This document shows positions 24,738 through 51,500 of a stretch of DNA of 64,000 nt, piece after piece. The position numbers and the translations under genes were made by a program. The stretch spans positions 3,458,001 to 3,522,000 of the forward strand of contig NC_089724.1 of NCBI RefSeq assembly GCF_035083965.1, given 5' to 3'. The stretch is from Branchiostoma lanceolatum. Taxonomy: Eukaryota > Chordata > Leptocardii > Amphioxiformes > Branchiostomatidae. The number at the start of each line of letters is the position of its first letter. Within the stretch, counting starts at the first letter, position 1. Below the pieces are notes generated by a model that was given only the letters and a program-made list of their open reading frames with translations, was not told the origin of the DNA and did no database searches.

Positions 24738-24960
24738 CTCACTGGACCCGCGGCACGCTGGCGGCGTCGCTGCGTCCTAAACCGGATTTGTGTTACCCTT
24801 GACTTTATATTGGGAATATCATTCAAAACGTACAGGTACTAGGTATGACCGAAAAGACAAAAAAAAAGCTTAAAAAGATTCGTTTTTTGTCGACGAAATT
24901 CGTTCAGTGCTTTAATTTGTCAATTCGATCAGACTTAGCGACGCCACCAGCTTGCCGTTG
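24738..24960. mobile_element. MITE, CACTGGACC family
   Basis: The left end (cactggacccgcggcacgct, ggcggcgtcgc) is inverted at about 24937-24960 (gcgacgccaccagcttgccg). The interior words ggatttgtgtt, cccttga, ttcgttttttgtcga and gaaattcgtt match the copy at 34199-34395. Confidence 0.75.
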
Positions 24961-27797
24961 TTTGTGAAGCCATGTGGATCCTCCTGCACCACTCTTCCCT
25001 GTCCACCCAAAGAAGAATCAGTGATGTCAGTTCTGTTGTACTGCTCAGTCTGCTGACCCTGGACAACTCGGTTGCTCAAATCAAACCAAATGGTGAACCA
25101 CACCCGTCAGTGCCGACACAATAGGCATTCAGTAGGCACTGTGACCTACCCTCTCACCGGTACCGTTCCCCGTCAACACGCGTCATACTCGTCATAATCC
25201 AGTAGAATAGAGCTGGGTCTATCCTCAAATTGACTAAAATACATGGCGGCGCGTTTGGTCAGTACAGCCATTTCTATTATGTCTATGTCATTAGCTTACA
25301 CTTAATGACGTGAAGCCTTGCCCTTTTTACTTGCTAAGCGTCATACTCTTAACAGTTAATATAACAGTCAAATTACATTTTTAGCTACTTATAGGAGCTA
25401 CTACGGTTACTTGAAAAGTTGAAGCTTTTTAACGTTTGAGTAAATGGCCATTCTATTATGTAAAATTGATTTTAATATGTGCGAATAAACCAAACCAAAC
25501 TAAATACACGCCATGCGACACTTGACTTTCAGTCTGAAATTTCTTCGATGCTGATTTTTGTTGTTGTACACGTCGGCTTCCACAGTCTTCCGTGGACGGT
25601 TGTCTGGTCAATTTGCCAAAAGAAATAACCGGTTGCTTCCTTATAATGATTGTCCGGGGTTTGTAGAGACCTCTAGTGAGCAAGGAACGAACTGCAGCAA
25701 CGAATTTGGGAATATCACACACTCGCTCCCCCAAATGCAAAAATATGGATTTAATTTCAATCTTTATTGGAACAAACTGGCAGACACAATATTCTGAAGT
25801 GTGTTCTCACAAAATACGCTCATCCATTATCAAATTATCAAATACGTATTTTATAATTACTTAAAAGTAAAATCTGTGATTTACATTAATACAGGATCAT
25901 ACAGCTCTATCGTCAGCTTGAAATCAGCCCAGTCTGTCATGAAAATGTGAACAACAAACAGTGATAGTTCAGTCCCAAGAAGATATGTGCCTTTGCTTTA
26001 GATTGGTGCTAAATTTCAACTCATTTGATGAAAAAATGAGCCTGTTGTGAAGCAAAAGGCAAAACTTACTGGATCACCCTCGTAAAAAGTTTGGGATGAC
26101 AGGCCAGCCAGAATATTTCATGACACTCCCATTTTTCATATACGTGTGCTATTCTTTCTTTTCATTATATGGGAGATGGTTTTGTTCGCGACAAAATATT
26201 CCCAAAAGTTTAACATTGATCTGAATGGTGTTTGGTTCGTAGGAAGGTGTCAGAAAAACGAACTTGAAAGGCAAGTTCGTAAGGCATTTTGAGCCCCATA
26301 GCGACTTTCTATAGTACTGCCGCAGCGTGGTTCAAATGTGCCTTAACAATAAAGATGTGTTGATAATGACATGAGAATAAAAACTACCTTGTATTATGAA
26401 TATTGAACAGATGGCGCGTCTGTCCATATAACTTTGCCACCTGCTAAAGTTGGACTGTACCATACTGGCTGGATTTACAACGGCAGGTAATGTTTCTGTT
26501 AATTGTACTATTGTAATAACGTTGCGTCTTCTCTTGATTAGAATATCGGAATTGTTTTCTGTACACTAAGTAGGTATCATGGGATAAAGTGAAGAAACGT
26601 TGTCACTGAAAATCTTTTGCTGATTGTAAAAAATCCCTACCCTTCAGCGTTACCCCTCAGCCAAGTGGATACGTCTGCGCAGTGATTTAGAGATGCCTTT
26701 GAACATTTCTAAGAAAATATAGTTCGGTAGAAAACTCACTTCAAAAATGAAATAATATACCCTTACTTTTCTTGCATCTTTGCACTACGGATACAAAAAA
26801 GTATTTTTTTTTCTGATTTGATACTTTTATCGGCTATTATGTGCATAAGGTATGTGATTCCAGTTGTACAATTGCGGATGTATACTGAGTTGTGCGTGCT
26901 CAGGTTATTTTCGCGCTAAATTTGCGGACGACGAGAAAAACTGCAGACGACATTTTCACAGTCTCTCTGAAGATTTCCGTTTGGTTTAACAAATCATAGC
27001 GTAATCTCCTGCCTCTAGCTCCTCGCCACGCTTGTCAACACATAAAAAGGTTTGTCTTCAGGTAACGGAACAATTTTCTCTTCGTTTTTGTCTGAAAATG
27101 AGTAAGAATTGTTTCGTTTGTGTTTTGCCGCCATGTTTGCTGATGTTGACAGAAGAACTGACAGCTCAGATATGACTGAAATTTTGTCAAACTGTATTTG
27201 CAGTAGATTGGGAGCTTAAAACATACTAGTAGACTGATAGAGGGGGTAGAAAATAGATGCACAAGTTGTCGTTTGTAAGAAGGACCGATTGTAATTTTGG
27301 TCAAAATGTAGTCAAAATTTCTCTAATGATCTCTAACTAATGAGTCAGAAAAAAATTGACATTGAATTCATAATTTTGTATTGTTTGTCACACATATTTT
27401 TAGTTCGTGCCTTTAGAAACCAGTTTTGAAATATAGACAGTGAATATGAATTGAAGTAAATATTAATCTTTTGAATGAATATGGATTAGAAATATGACAC
27501 TAGTATGTAATATTACAAAATATTAGATGTTCAGTTAGTTGTAAATGAAAAGAAAGGAGCCTTTTATTTTCACCATTTGTCAAAGTCCAGAAAGAAAGCA
27601 CTGTCGTGACAGTATTTCTTTTATCTATGTACCCAAAGTTTTAAACCATAATCCAGCCAAAACTACCCTCAGGGGACCGACAAAGTCTGGTCAATGTGGA
27701 CTATGTGGCCCTTATGTAGAGGTGGTCATTGTACAAGTTTGACTTGTGTACTTCTATTTGACAGCTAGCTCGTGCACGGAGAAAAGTCATCCCAAAC
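24961..27797. other. Gap: upstream region of SYCP3
   Basis: No exon with good coding signal. The region just upstream of SYCP3 (about 26900-27797) probably holds its promoter and leader. Two words here, catgcgacacttgacttt (25512) and gcagacgacattttcaca (26943), have near matches upstream of PRDM9. Confidence 0.35.
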
Positions 27798-30700
27798 ATG
27801 CCGCGTGGATCAGGTAAGAAGGCCGCCCAGAAGAGCACCGCGATGCCCGGGCCGAGCCGCGATGAATTCGGCTTCGAGAAGTTTGAAGAAGAGGTGGAGT
27901 CACAGACTAGCCACAGAGGTGGGTTCTTGCTTGTTTGTTTGTTTTCCATATAACGTTCTGGTTAACTGGCTTCAGGCATAGCACACCAGTTTTGTACAGT
28001 TTGTAGAACCTCCGTATGACTGGACTGTAAGGTTTGGCTTACTAGTTCAATTGTATCCTTCCATTTCATCATGGTAAGTTCAGAAGAACACATTAATTTT
28101 TCAAATTGTTCAGGTACAGGCACAAGTACAGTTACCTGTACCTAAACCTCTGTACTGGTACCTGTACCTGTACTTGATGTTACAGTAATGGTAATGTACA
28201 TTTACATTTTGTAGTTTTAACTGACACGATTATCAGACACAGTGTGTGATAAGTCAATGCAATTCAGTAATGTATATATGTACATGACTTCCATGCCGAT
28301 GTGAGAAAGTTTGATATGAATGAGATGTCTTCCTTCTGTCAGCAGACGAGGAGACTCCCATCCTGCCCAAGACATCAAAGAAGCGCAGCTACCTGGATGA
28401 GGAAGAGGAAGAGGAGGAGCAGACAGCTGGTCCGGAGGGGAACTTCGGAGGCGAGATGAAGAATCTACTGGAGTCTTTTGGCGGTAAGAAGACATTATGA
28501 TTGGCTTCAAGTATTATCCTGTTTCTGTTCTCTAAAGGGCCATGTTGTGCATTTTGTGATGTTTTCTTTTGTTTTTAACAGGCCAACATCAGTAAATGAA
28601 CCTGAATGCAATTTTTGACTTGAGACAATACCAACATCTACTGACACCTTTGGTTGTATACTATACAGTATAGGGGTGGTACCCATATCCGTTTCTATAG
28701 CCGTTGGACCACACAAGTAATTACAGTAGGGAGCTACATGTAATCCTCTGGTAGTGGTGTGTGTTTACTCCCATCCTTTTTTGTCATAAGTACTGAGTGA
28801 TGATGGCTGCTTCTTCGCTTCCGAAGATTACTGGGCTCTCGCACCGTGTCAAGGCGGAAGGGTCGGGAGCCGATGTTCGGGCATCCCAGCGAGAGAAGTA
28901 CTGAGTACTAAGCAGAGAAAGCCCATGTTTAATTTCTTTGGTATGATCTGGCTGGAGTTCCAACCCCCAAAGCAACCTTACAAATACAAGGCGAACAGTC
29001 TATTCACAACTGCATCCCACATGTTTTCTTGTAGCTGACATCTCCAAGACGTTGTCAGCCAAGAGGAAACGACTGGAGATGTTCACGCACAGCGCAGTAA
29101 AGGCCAGCAACCACAAAGTGGAGAACACTTGGATGGCACAGCACTCCGAGAGGTGAGTAGAACTTATGTTCAAGGGCTTGAAGTGACCAACTGCAACATT
29201 CAAAATTGCTAAAAAAATGTGTAGGTTTTACAGGGAAGGAAATTCTGGCTTGATATATGAATCACAGTGTACTACATTTGCTTGCACTTGCCAGTTTAAA
29301 AAGCACAAAAATCGATGTGTCACATCAAGCGACTTTTACCCGTTCATGCATCAAAGATATAGGTGCGGAAGTTGACTGCCAGGACGATTAGTTGAGCAGT
29401 GAGTACCAGACACAGTTAGGAGAATACGGTGGCTCAAATCAATCAGGCCCTAACATATAGTAGACCCTTACAGATTACAGCTTGTACGTATGAATGTTTT
29501 CCAGGACAAAGTTGAGCAGTGAGTACCAGACGCAGGTCCAGACGGTGATGAACCAGTGGGACTCGGACATCCAGAAGTTTCCTGGATAGGATGTACGTGT
29601 ACTAAACATCTTTACCCTGATTTCCAGGACGAAGTTGATCATGAGCAGTGAGTACCAGAGGCAGGTGCAGACGGTGATGAACCAGTGGGACTCGGACATT
29701 CAGAAGTTTCCTGGATAGGATGTACGTGTACTAAACATCTTTACCCTGATTTCCAGGACGAAGTTGAGCAGTGAATACCAGACACAGGTCCAGACGGTGA
29801 TGAACCAGTGGGACTCGGACATCGGGAAGTTCAAGGAGCAGGAGGAGAAGCTGCAGAACCTCTTCAAGCAGCAGCAGAAGCTGTTCCAGCAGCAGAGGGT
29901 CATCCAGAGCCAGCGTCTCAAGACTCTCAGGCAGCTCCACGACCAGTACACTAAGGTAAGCTGTAATTTAGCCTTCTCCCAGTCAAAACTCTGTTACCAA
30001 TAGGGAATTGGGTGCTAGACGGCTACTTCAGGGTGCTAAAGGTTAAAATACCACTGGATGTAAACTTTGTGATGAATAAGAATTTATACGTCAGAACAAA
30101 GAAAACAGGATAGTCTTGCTGCTTTTATTTAAGCCTCCATTGATTTAAAGGTAATGAACTAGATGTTCTTGTGAGGGTTGACATTGCACAATCATGTTTG
30201 CTACAGAAATTTAAGATAATTGCACGGGATAGGATAGGGAAGTATATTTGAGTATTGATGAAAAATAGCAGATGTGTTGCTGATGAAAGACAGCAGAAGG
30301 TATCTGAAATATCTGACTGTTCACAGAATTTGTCCAGTTGCTTTAGTAAATTTTGTATTGTGTATCTTATAGCCTGGATGTCTAACCTTCATCAACACAT
30401 CTGATACAACCATTGCCGAGTTCAACATTTTTCCTTTAACCCCTGAACTTTCAACCTTCTAACCTCTGCAGGGCATGGATGAGTTAGAGCACTGTCACCA
30501 GGACCAGCAGGGCTCCATGCAGGCAGAGCTGAGGAAGGAGATGGCCCTTCTGCAGAAGAAGATTCTCATGGACACGGTGAGCTATGTACAACACTGGCTG
30601 TGGCCATATGCACCCTTTGTTTTATGGGTGACATCTTCAGACATTTTATTTGGTATGGGCAAACAACATGTGTTTGAATTGGAGGTTCACCGCTGTCTTA

Positions 30701-31423
30701 ATGGAATAGTTGCATCTTATTTTCTGACTGTGAAGGATCGCAACATCTTTTTGATTGAAAGCAAGCATGACTAAAATCAATGTGCATGCAGATGTCATCC
30801 ATGCAAGTAAGTTTGTTTGGCATTTTATGTACGGTGTGTGGCATCTAGCAGTTTGCAAATATGACAATTACTGCATGGATGCTTCCATATAGCTAGGATA
30901 GATATTACCCCTCTTTCCTTAAAAACAACCCCCCCCCCCCATGAATGGTTTACTTGACTGTGGAATAACTCTAGCTTCTAAGACCACCTGTTGGTTGTTT
31001 GTCCGGTTTTTGGATATGTTTCCTTTTGTTCACTAATTTTTCTCTTATGCGGAAGATGAAACAAGACCTCACAGTCCCAGGTATGTTTCACAGTTCCAGG
31101 CATTTCTGTAGGTAGTGCATGAACTAAGACAGTTGCAGTGCTTTCTTTTGCACTTGTACTGTTCAGTCTGTGTAGCAAGTTTAAAGCTCCTCTAAGAACA
31201 GTTAGACAATCTTCATCTTTTGATCATGTTTTCCTTGTTTTCAATTGCATGACTTTTCCAGACGAGCATTTCTGTTTAAGACTCCTAAACCATCATTATA
31301 ATTTTTGAATCAAAGCATTTCCTAAACTGATATCATTATTTATATCTTTCTTTTTCTTTTCTCTTCTAGCAACACCAAGAAATGGCAGCAGTTCGCAAGT
31401 CTCTCCAAACTATGCTGTTCTAG
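27798..31423 (+). CDS. SYCP3: Synaptonemal complex protein 3
   Basis: Six exons: 27798-27918, 28343-28483, 29035-29152, 29757-29955, 30472-30576 and 31370-31423. Phases close exactly; 245 aa, close to the roughly 236 aa of the human protein. The N-terminus is basic then acidic ([23 protein letters not shown]). From about residue 80 the Cor1/Xlr/Xmr coiled coil runs to the end: [69 protein letters not shown] and the conserved end [12 protein letters not shown]. These match vertebrate SYCP3 segment by segment. SYCP3 assembles into fibres on meiotic chromosome axes and compacts them; that role is taken from the family. Exon 2 has a CAGCAG acceptor allowing a one-residue choice. Partial copies of exon 4 lie just upstream of it. 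Confidence 0.96.
29505..29756 (+). pseudogene. Two partial tandem copies of SYCP3 exon 4
   Basis: Copies start at 29505 and 29628, each right after a consensus tttccag acceptor, and the real exon starts at 29757. Each copy encodes the first 26-30 residues ([20 protein letters not shown]) then FPG and a stop, so neither has a usable downstream donor. Copy 2 carries an in-frame six-base insertion. The unit is 123-129 bases and includes the acceptor and preceding intron. A shorter scrap lies at about 29390-29415. Confidence 0.9.
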
Positions 31424-33290
31424 CTGTCTGATTGCTCCATGTTTGCTAAAAGTATGAGATGTAGTGATAACATAAGAATATGATGTCAAGGAGTCTAAAA
31501 ATGTTCTGTTTGGTTCAGGATCCAATGTTGCATATACATAGAAGAATAGTTTATCAGAATGTTGATGAGCCAAGAAAAAGGGTTGATGATTTGTGCAATG
31601 TTTTTCTCAAGATGTTTTAGGAAAACATCAGAGCAAAGTTGGTAGGTGTACTTTGTTGATGTTGCAAAGAGCTATTAAGTTTTAGCACTCTTTCTTATGC
31701 TTGAAAGATGTTTGGCACAACTGCCATGTACATATACTGTAAGTTGAACTATTGTGGCCTGCAATTGTGGCATAATGTTAAATTTTACTTTGCACACATT
31801 AAGTTGACACTTGCACCTTTATGTAACTTAATAATTATGATATATAATATGTCACTTTTAGATGACTTGGTTAGGCGTTTTTAAGGCATGTAAACTAGTG
31901 TTCTGTTTTATCGCTGTATACATGTATGTTGTTGATATGAGTCAACATAAAAAAGAAGTAATGATATTTATGTCAATCTGTGTAAAAAGTGTTTAATTGT
32001 CAAGAAGTAAAAGACACCAAAGATTATGAAATCATTGTCATATTCGATTTTTTACTGATTTGGTGGTTCTATATGAATTTTGCCTTTTTCATGATTTTGA
32101 TTTTTTTCCTAGATATCTTTGGCCACATCATGAGTCATCACTACAATGTTTATGGCCAATATTTTGATTATCAATTTTTTGTTCTTGGTTCAGCCTACTG
32201 GCTAAATGCAAACCATGGCTGATTAACTTCTCATAACTAAAAGCTAGAGTGACATATATATCTCTCTTCCTAAATACACGACTGACAACTTAACCGTTAA
32301 CTTTCCATTTGAAAGGTATGTAATCCCTGACGCTTAGTTTAGATTTATGAGCATATAGAGAGACAAGAAAAGTTGCCACATACATTCTCAACTGACGTGA
32401 CAAGACAAGAAAAGTACAACGTGCATTCTCAACCGACACTAAGTTGTAATTGATGTTGCCCATTCTCGGCTGTTGGATCTCTTATGGTACGAGGTATTAC
32501 AGTTGTCACATTAGATGCATTGTTATTTGCTGCTGTTCATATAAGGATAATTGGAAGATGGGGAAACATGTAATGATGTAAGCCAACCTGGTCCTGTATT
32601 TTTCCACGCAATCAAATGCACTGTAGTGTCCAATCGAAGGGCCTTTTGTTTCAAACCATCATCATCCTCTTTGCTGCATGTACTGAGGTGGACTATCGTT
32701 GCTTTCCAATGTCTGTAGTCTGTTAAGACCACAATTGTGCCCCCTCCAATTCACAACCCAATCTCTGGAAGGTCTCACCCTATGTCCTTTTCCAAGTTAT
32801 CAAACACTGTCCTAGAAAAGGGAAACCATCAAATTTGATCTCTCTAGGGCAAAGTCAGTAAATTGCAGAAACTGTTTCAAATGATGAGGTTATATGTGAC
32901 ATCTGATTGAACGTGTAGATGGATGGGAAAACAGTACTGTATGTCTGGTTTTTGGAATGATTATAAGAATGTTGTGGCCTGGGAAACGCCCTTATTTAGC
33001 TCTAGTCTGTTTCAGACATCATTTCAATGCCAGCAGGGTAATCTCCAAGCAGATGTTGGGAGCCAAAATTGTTCATTCTAACCATTTATGTTACATGTAC
33101 ATACCACCTCCTGCTTTCTTTAAAAAAAAAACAGGTAGCTAGAAAAAACGATAAAAATTTTGCCTACAAACATCTGCTGAAAAATATGCTGCAGAACTAT
33201 ATTGTCTATAAGGATGTTCCTGTGTTCTTATAGATTGAATAAAACTTGCTGTATGCTGAAGAAATACACTCACACATTGACATTTGAAAC
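31424..33290 (+). other. Gap: probable SYCP3 3' UTR and flank
   Basis: No coding signal. The first canonical AATAAA downstream of the SYCP3 stop is at 33238-33243, implying a UTR of up to 1.8 kb if no weaker signal is used. An AATAAA on the opposite strand (33295-33300) could end the kinase transcript, so the two genes would converge here. Confidence 0.45.
33036..33180. mobile_element. Degenerate MITE of the CTCCAAGCAGAT family
   Basis: The left end (gtaatctccaagcagatgtt, gggagccaaaattg) has a weaker inverted partner near 33135-33175 (ctagaaaaaacg, ttttgcctacaaacatctgc). It is old and diverged. Confidence 0.5.
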
Positions 33291-33300
33291 AAAATTTATT

Positions 33301-35095
33301 CATATCTTTTGAAGTATATCAACTATATCAGGGCTCGAAATACTTTTTCTGTCACCTGCAATATGGAAGTTGAATCTTGAATACAAAATTGCAAGAAAGG
33401 CAAAGTTTATGTTCTTTTCTGCAATTCCGAAAGTGTTTCAGGTTGCAGATGGGTTTTTCAAGCCCTGGCTGTTACCTGTATCTGCTTTAACCGGTTACAC
33501 AAGACTAGTGTCCAGAAATAAGTCTACTAAATTTTTTTTTTTCCTTTCAGCTATGCCTGTCGAGTGTTGACAAAACTGGTCTATAATCTTGGGTACATTT
33601 GTTTTCGAATTATCACGGTATACTAACTTGTTGCAGTATATTATCTGCTCTTTACAGTGACTATAAAGTATTTACATGGTTCTGCCTATGTACAGTATTG
33701 AGCAAATAAATTAAGAAAGTTAGCAACAGTTATAATTAGAATGTAACGTACACCATGATAGTAAAAATGACATTCACTGATCAAAATGCAATGACTATTC
33801 TAGATTTAGTCTTCCAAACCAGGAAGAAGATAGCTTTGGATGTTACACTACTGCAGTGGTCAAACTTCTTTTTTCTCTTTAACAATAGATGCAAAAGTAC
33901 TAAAAGATAAAGAATACACTGTATTGCACAGACAAAGACGTCACAATAAGCATAAAACAATAAATAGCAGAAATAGTACATGGCATATGTAATACCTGCA
34001 TTATCTTACACTTATAATTTACATTTTATACGTTTCTCTTGTAGTCCCTAGGCATACAATGTATCTATAGGGCGCCAATTTCAAATGATTTACATGATTG
34101 AATAACCTCTCAAAATTGTAATGTTCATTGATTTTGTGTCTGTAAATACAGTACATGTATCACTGTGAAATTCAAAAAAGTGTGTGTCACTTAACAAGCA
34201 CTGGACCTGCGGCACGCTGGCGGCGTCCTAAACTGGATTTGTGTTGCCCTTGATTTTATAATGGGAATATCCTTCAAAATGTACAAGTATGACCAAAAAG
34301 CTAAAAATGTTTCGTTTTTTGTCGATGAAATTCGTTGAGTGCTTTGTCAATTTGATCGGCTGCAGCGAAGACGCCAGCGTGCCGCGAGTCCAGTGTCTTA
34401 ATATATCTTTAGAACTCTCACATCAAGTTAGATCTCTACAGAGATGTAATTGACACTAACTTGCAAGTTTGTGTGGCGTTTCATGTCCTGATCTAAGTCA
34501 GCTGGTGTAAGGTACCGTCAGTTAGAAATGCGGAATGCATACAATGCATCTAAGTGTTTGCCAAACTATTCGGATTCTATACACACAGTAGTGCTTTAAA
34601 ATAGAAAGTAGAAAGGGAGCTATATTTAGAGAGTTTAGGTGGTGACTACAGGACATTGCCCATTCATGACCTCGAGCTCTTAAACTACAGCAATTCTGAA
34701 TTAGCCCACACCAGTTTTATTTCTAATATATATCTGATTCTTGCAGGAAATTACATGTAATACAATGTAGATCAGGTTGGATATGGTTCCAAGCAACAGA
34801 ATTTTGGTTCTTTTGAATTTTATGATAGCCCTCTGTCTCGAGACATAACCTTATCTTACACATATGGCAAAAAGTACCATGGATGGGTAAGAATTTTGCA
34901 AAACACACAATTCCTTTTTGATAAAAAAAGCCTTCTGACTCAGAAATCACAAGCCAGCCACATATAGCTACAGTAAGTATGTTACACTTATCATAATTAC
35001 AAAATACACTTGCGGAATTTTACCATAACTTAAAAACTTTACAAATTCAACACCAAATATCATACAAAACGAGAAATATAGAAATATCGGCACAA
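33301..35095 (-). other. Gap: probable 3' UTR of the kinase gene
   Basis: Non-coding AT-rich sequence downstream (minus strand) of the kinase stop codon. It contains the MITE at 34199-34395. Possible minus-strand AATAAA signals occur at about 34715 and 33295. Confidence 0.4.
34199..34395. mobile_element. MITE, CACTGGACC family
   Basis: CACTGGACctgcggcacgct and ggcggcgtc at the left are mirrored by gacgccagcgtgccgcgaGT and CCAGTG at the right. The copy at 24738-24960 is its relative. Confidence 0.85.
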
Positions 35096-48548
<13,453 letters not shown>

Positions 48549-51500
48549 TGTAGGTAACAGAAAACAATGATTTCAAGTCCTCTAACTTACAGCGACGTTG
48601 AAACGGGATCCGTTTTGTTAAACCTTCTCTCATCGCCGGACTTGTTCCTTTCCGACGTTTAATTGAGCCGAGCTCGACAGGAAACTTCAAGTTCAGGAAA
48701 GTTTTAATCTCCAACAGTTTCCAGCTGGGGGGTATTTATTTTCAGTGGATTTGCTCGATTTCCGTTGTTTTACTTAAGTTCATATATCTTTTTCACTCTC
48801 TTTCCTTTTTCACAGCTATTTCAATCCCTTCTTTTGGAAGGCGTCCACCTTTTCACAGAGGCTTGCCTGCTGTTCTTTGCATTCTCCACTTTTGGCCACA
48901 CCAATTTATATCTTTGACATCTATAAGTAAATATTTACTGAAAGGACAGTCAAAAGGAAAACATACACATGTACGTAGCTATAGGAGAAAAAAAACTTGA
49001 ATCTGACTATGATTTACCTCCTTAAACTGTTTTTATCATGTATACAAACTTACGCCTCATTCTCTGTTTTCATATTAATTCTTCATCTATAGTTAAATTA
49101 ATAGCATAGTTTTTCTTGAATTCGAGAACAAAATAATTTAATTGTCTTTTTTTTTATTTTAGAGACACCCACTCTTCCTCAAAATCTGGACTGGTGTTCC
49201 CTTCATTCTCTGCTAATTTCCCACATTATTCACTTGAGGTTTATTTACATACAGTCTTAGGCTTTCGTCTTAGAATAATAAAGACGCTGTTCTCAAGACA
49301 GAGCTGAGAGGGACAAGGAAGGTCAATGACTCTTTACAAGAGAGCGGCCCCTGGAGGAGTGTTGCCATGGCAACAGCTTGATTGACATGGACAACATGTC
49401 TTCCAAACACCCACTAGAGGCAACTACCTTGAGAAGGAACCATCCAGGGAGGAAGAAAGAGGGGTAGGCAACAGAGAAGATGGGAGAATGGACAGGCGTT
49501 ACACCGAGTGGAACATTAGATGGACAGAATAGCAACAAGGACGGAGAAAATTGGTTGCCAAACTTCTGTGGTGCCCCAACTGTGAAATGGTCAGATAGAT
49601 AGACTGAGGGATAGATGAGATGACAGACCTTCAGAAAACACCAGCCTTTACTGTAATGTTACATGGCAGCATTGAGAATGGCAAAGTAGCACAAGGACAT
49701 TACTGTGTCAGGGTGTCCTGTTTTGCCATGTACATGTAGTATGGCATTGGGACGGTTATAGCACCAAAGGATTTACAACATTGTGAACACATTAATGTGA
49801 TTTGATACTAATGACGGTATACCACACGCACACGGACGCATGTATATGTCACATTATCAGCCACATACAGGACATGTGATACCCTCCTTATCATTGACAC
49901 ATCGATTGAATTACATGTGGACTTATCAACAAAAGACAAGCTTCGAAACCACTGTGTACTGACTGTCTATGGCTGTTTCAGATAAATATTCCAAGAGGGG
50001 TATGCATGTGTACATTCATCTTTAAAAAGAGGTTTCTTTGTTTTTATCATGTTTTTGACCCCACCACATGCAAACTATTGATGAATGGGCACATAGCCAC
50101 TTCAAGTCCCCTCTATGAGATATGACATTGCTGGGATGTTGGCATTTGTTCCTGTCTGAAAGGGCAGCCAGTCTTATCAGATTTTGGACTGAAAATTCAT
50201 AACAGTGCACTCACCCAGATTGTTCCTTACATACCCTGTTATTAAGAGCTTAAGTTTTATGCTTCTTTTATCCTTAAGACCACTTATAGTACTCCGCAAC
50301 AGGTGCACCACATGGCCAGGCGGGTTAGAGGATATGGTTATGGATATCACATCAGAACAAGGCCATCAGAGATGGCAGACTTCACCCCCTTACCCATACT
50401 GCTTTATGACCCTTCCAGTCCCACAATCAAAAGACTCAAAGCTGCATTGAAATCAACAGCTAAAAACAATTCTTAACCCCCTTGGGGCAAAGTTACACAT
50501 GACCTTTGGTTCTTTCATTTCATTCCTTCCTTTCTTTCTTTCTTTAGGTAACAGGATTTATTCATTCATTCACACTTCCACAACAAACCATGTAGTCAAT
50601 CACAACAACGCATCACCAGCTCTATGCATACCAACTTGAACAAGATTGTTAAACAACGCCAACGTCTTCAAGATATGCCCTATTCTCCTCCCCTGTAGCA
50701 GGTGCATTGCGCTGCCAGACGCACTGCGGGATGTGGTTATAGATAAGTAATTAGCTGAATATTCTCATGAGACAAACTGACTCGAGGAAACAAAATCCAA
50801 CTCCAGCGATCCTGTACATGATATGACATTTTCTAATCCTATGTAGCAGGTGCATTGCGCTGCCAGCCCCACTGCGGGGTGGTTACGGATAAGGACATTT
50901 GTTTTCCCCCCACGTCGTCGGCTCCTCCCCCATACAGACCCTCCCAGGCGTGACGCTCCCCCTTCACCGTGGACACCGGCGGCACACTGGGCCTCTCTGT
51001 CTTATCTCTGGTCTTATCATAACCTGGTCACACCGGTCTCTCCTAGCCTCCACCATGCCCTCCTACGGGCGTACGGATCGTAGAATTCAGCAGAAAAAGG
51101 AATGATTAGCCAGCAGAGTCAGTCCACGGAGAAGATCACATATCGGAGCCTGCAAATGAAACCCTGGCAAATATTCTCCCTATAGCCGGCGTAGTTAGTC
51201 TGGTAGAGACTAAGTCTCTCCGGCTGTGTCGCTCACCCGACATGCCCGCTACTGGATAGGGTCGCAGTCTCTAGGACGGGATGTTAAGCCGTGGTCTACT
51301 GTCTTTGTGGAAAAGAACTAGAGGAATTTCCCCGGTGCAATAAACCTGTAAATGCTGTACATAGCGTCTGTCTTCTCTTTCACGACCAGTGGAAGAATAG
51401 CTCTTCAGTGAACTAAAATGGTTCGAGATCACTTTCGTTGTCTCTCCCAGGGCTTTAGGCTGGGGTTCCTCGGCAGCGCAAGTGTCTACCCCTGCCTGGC

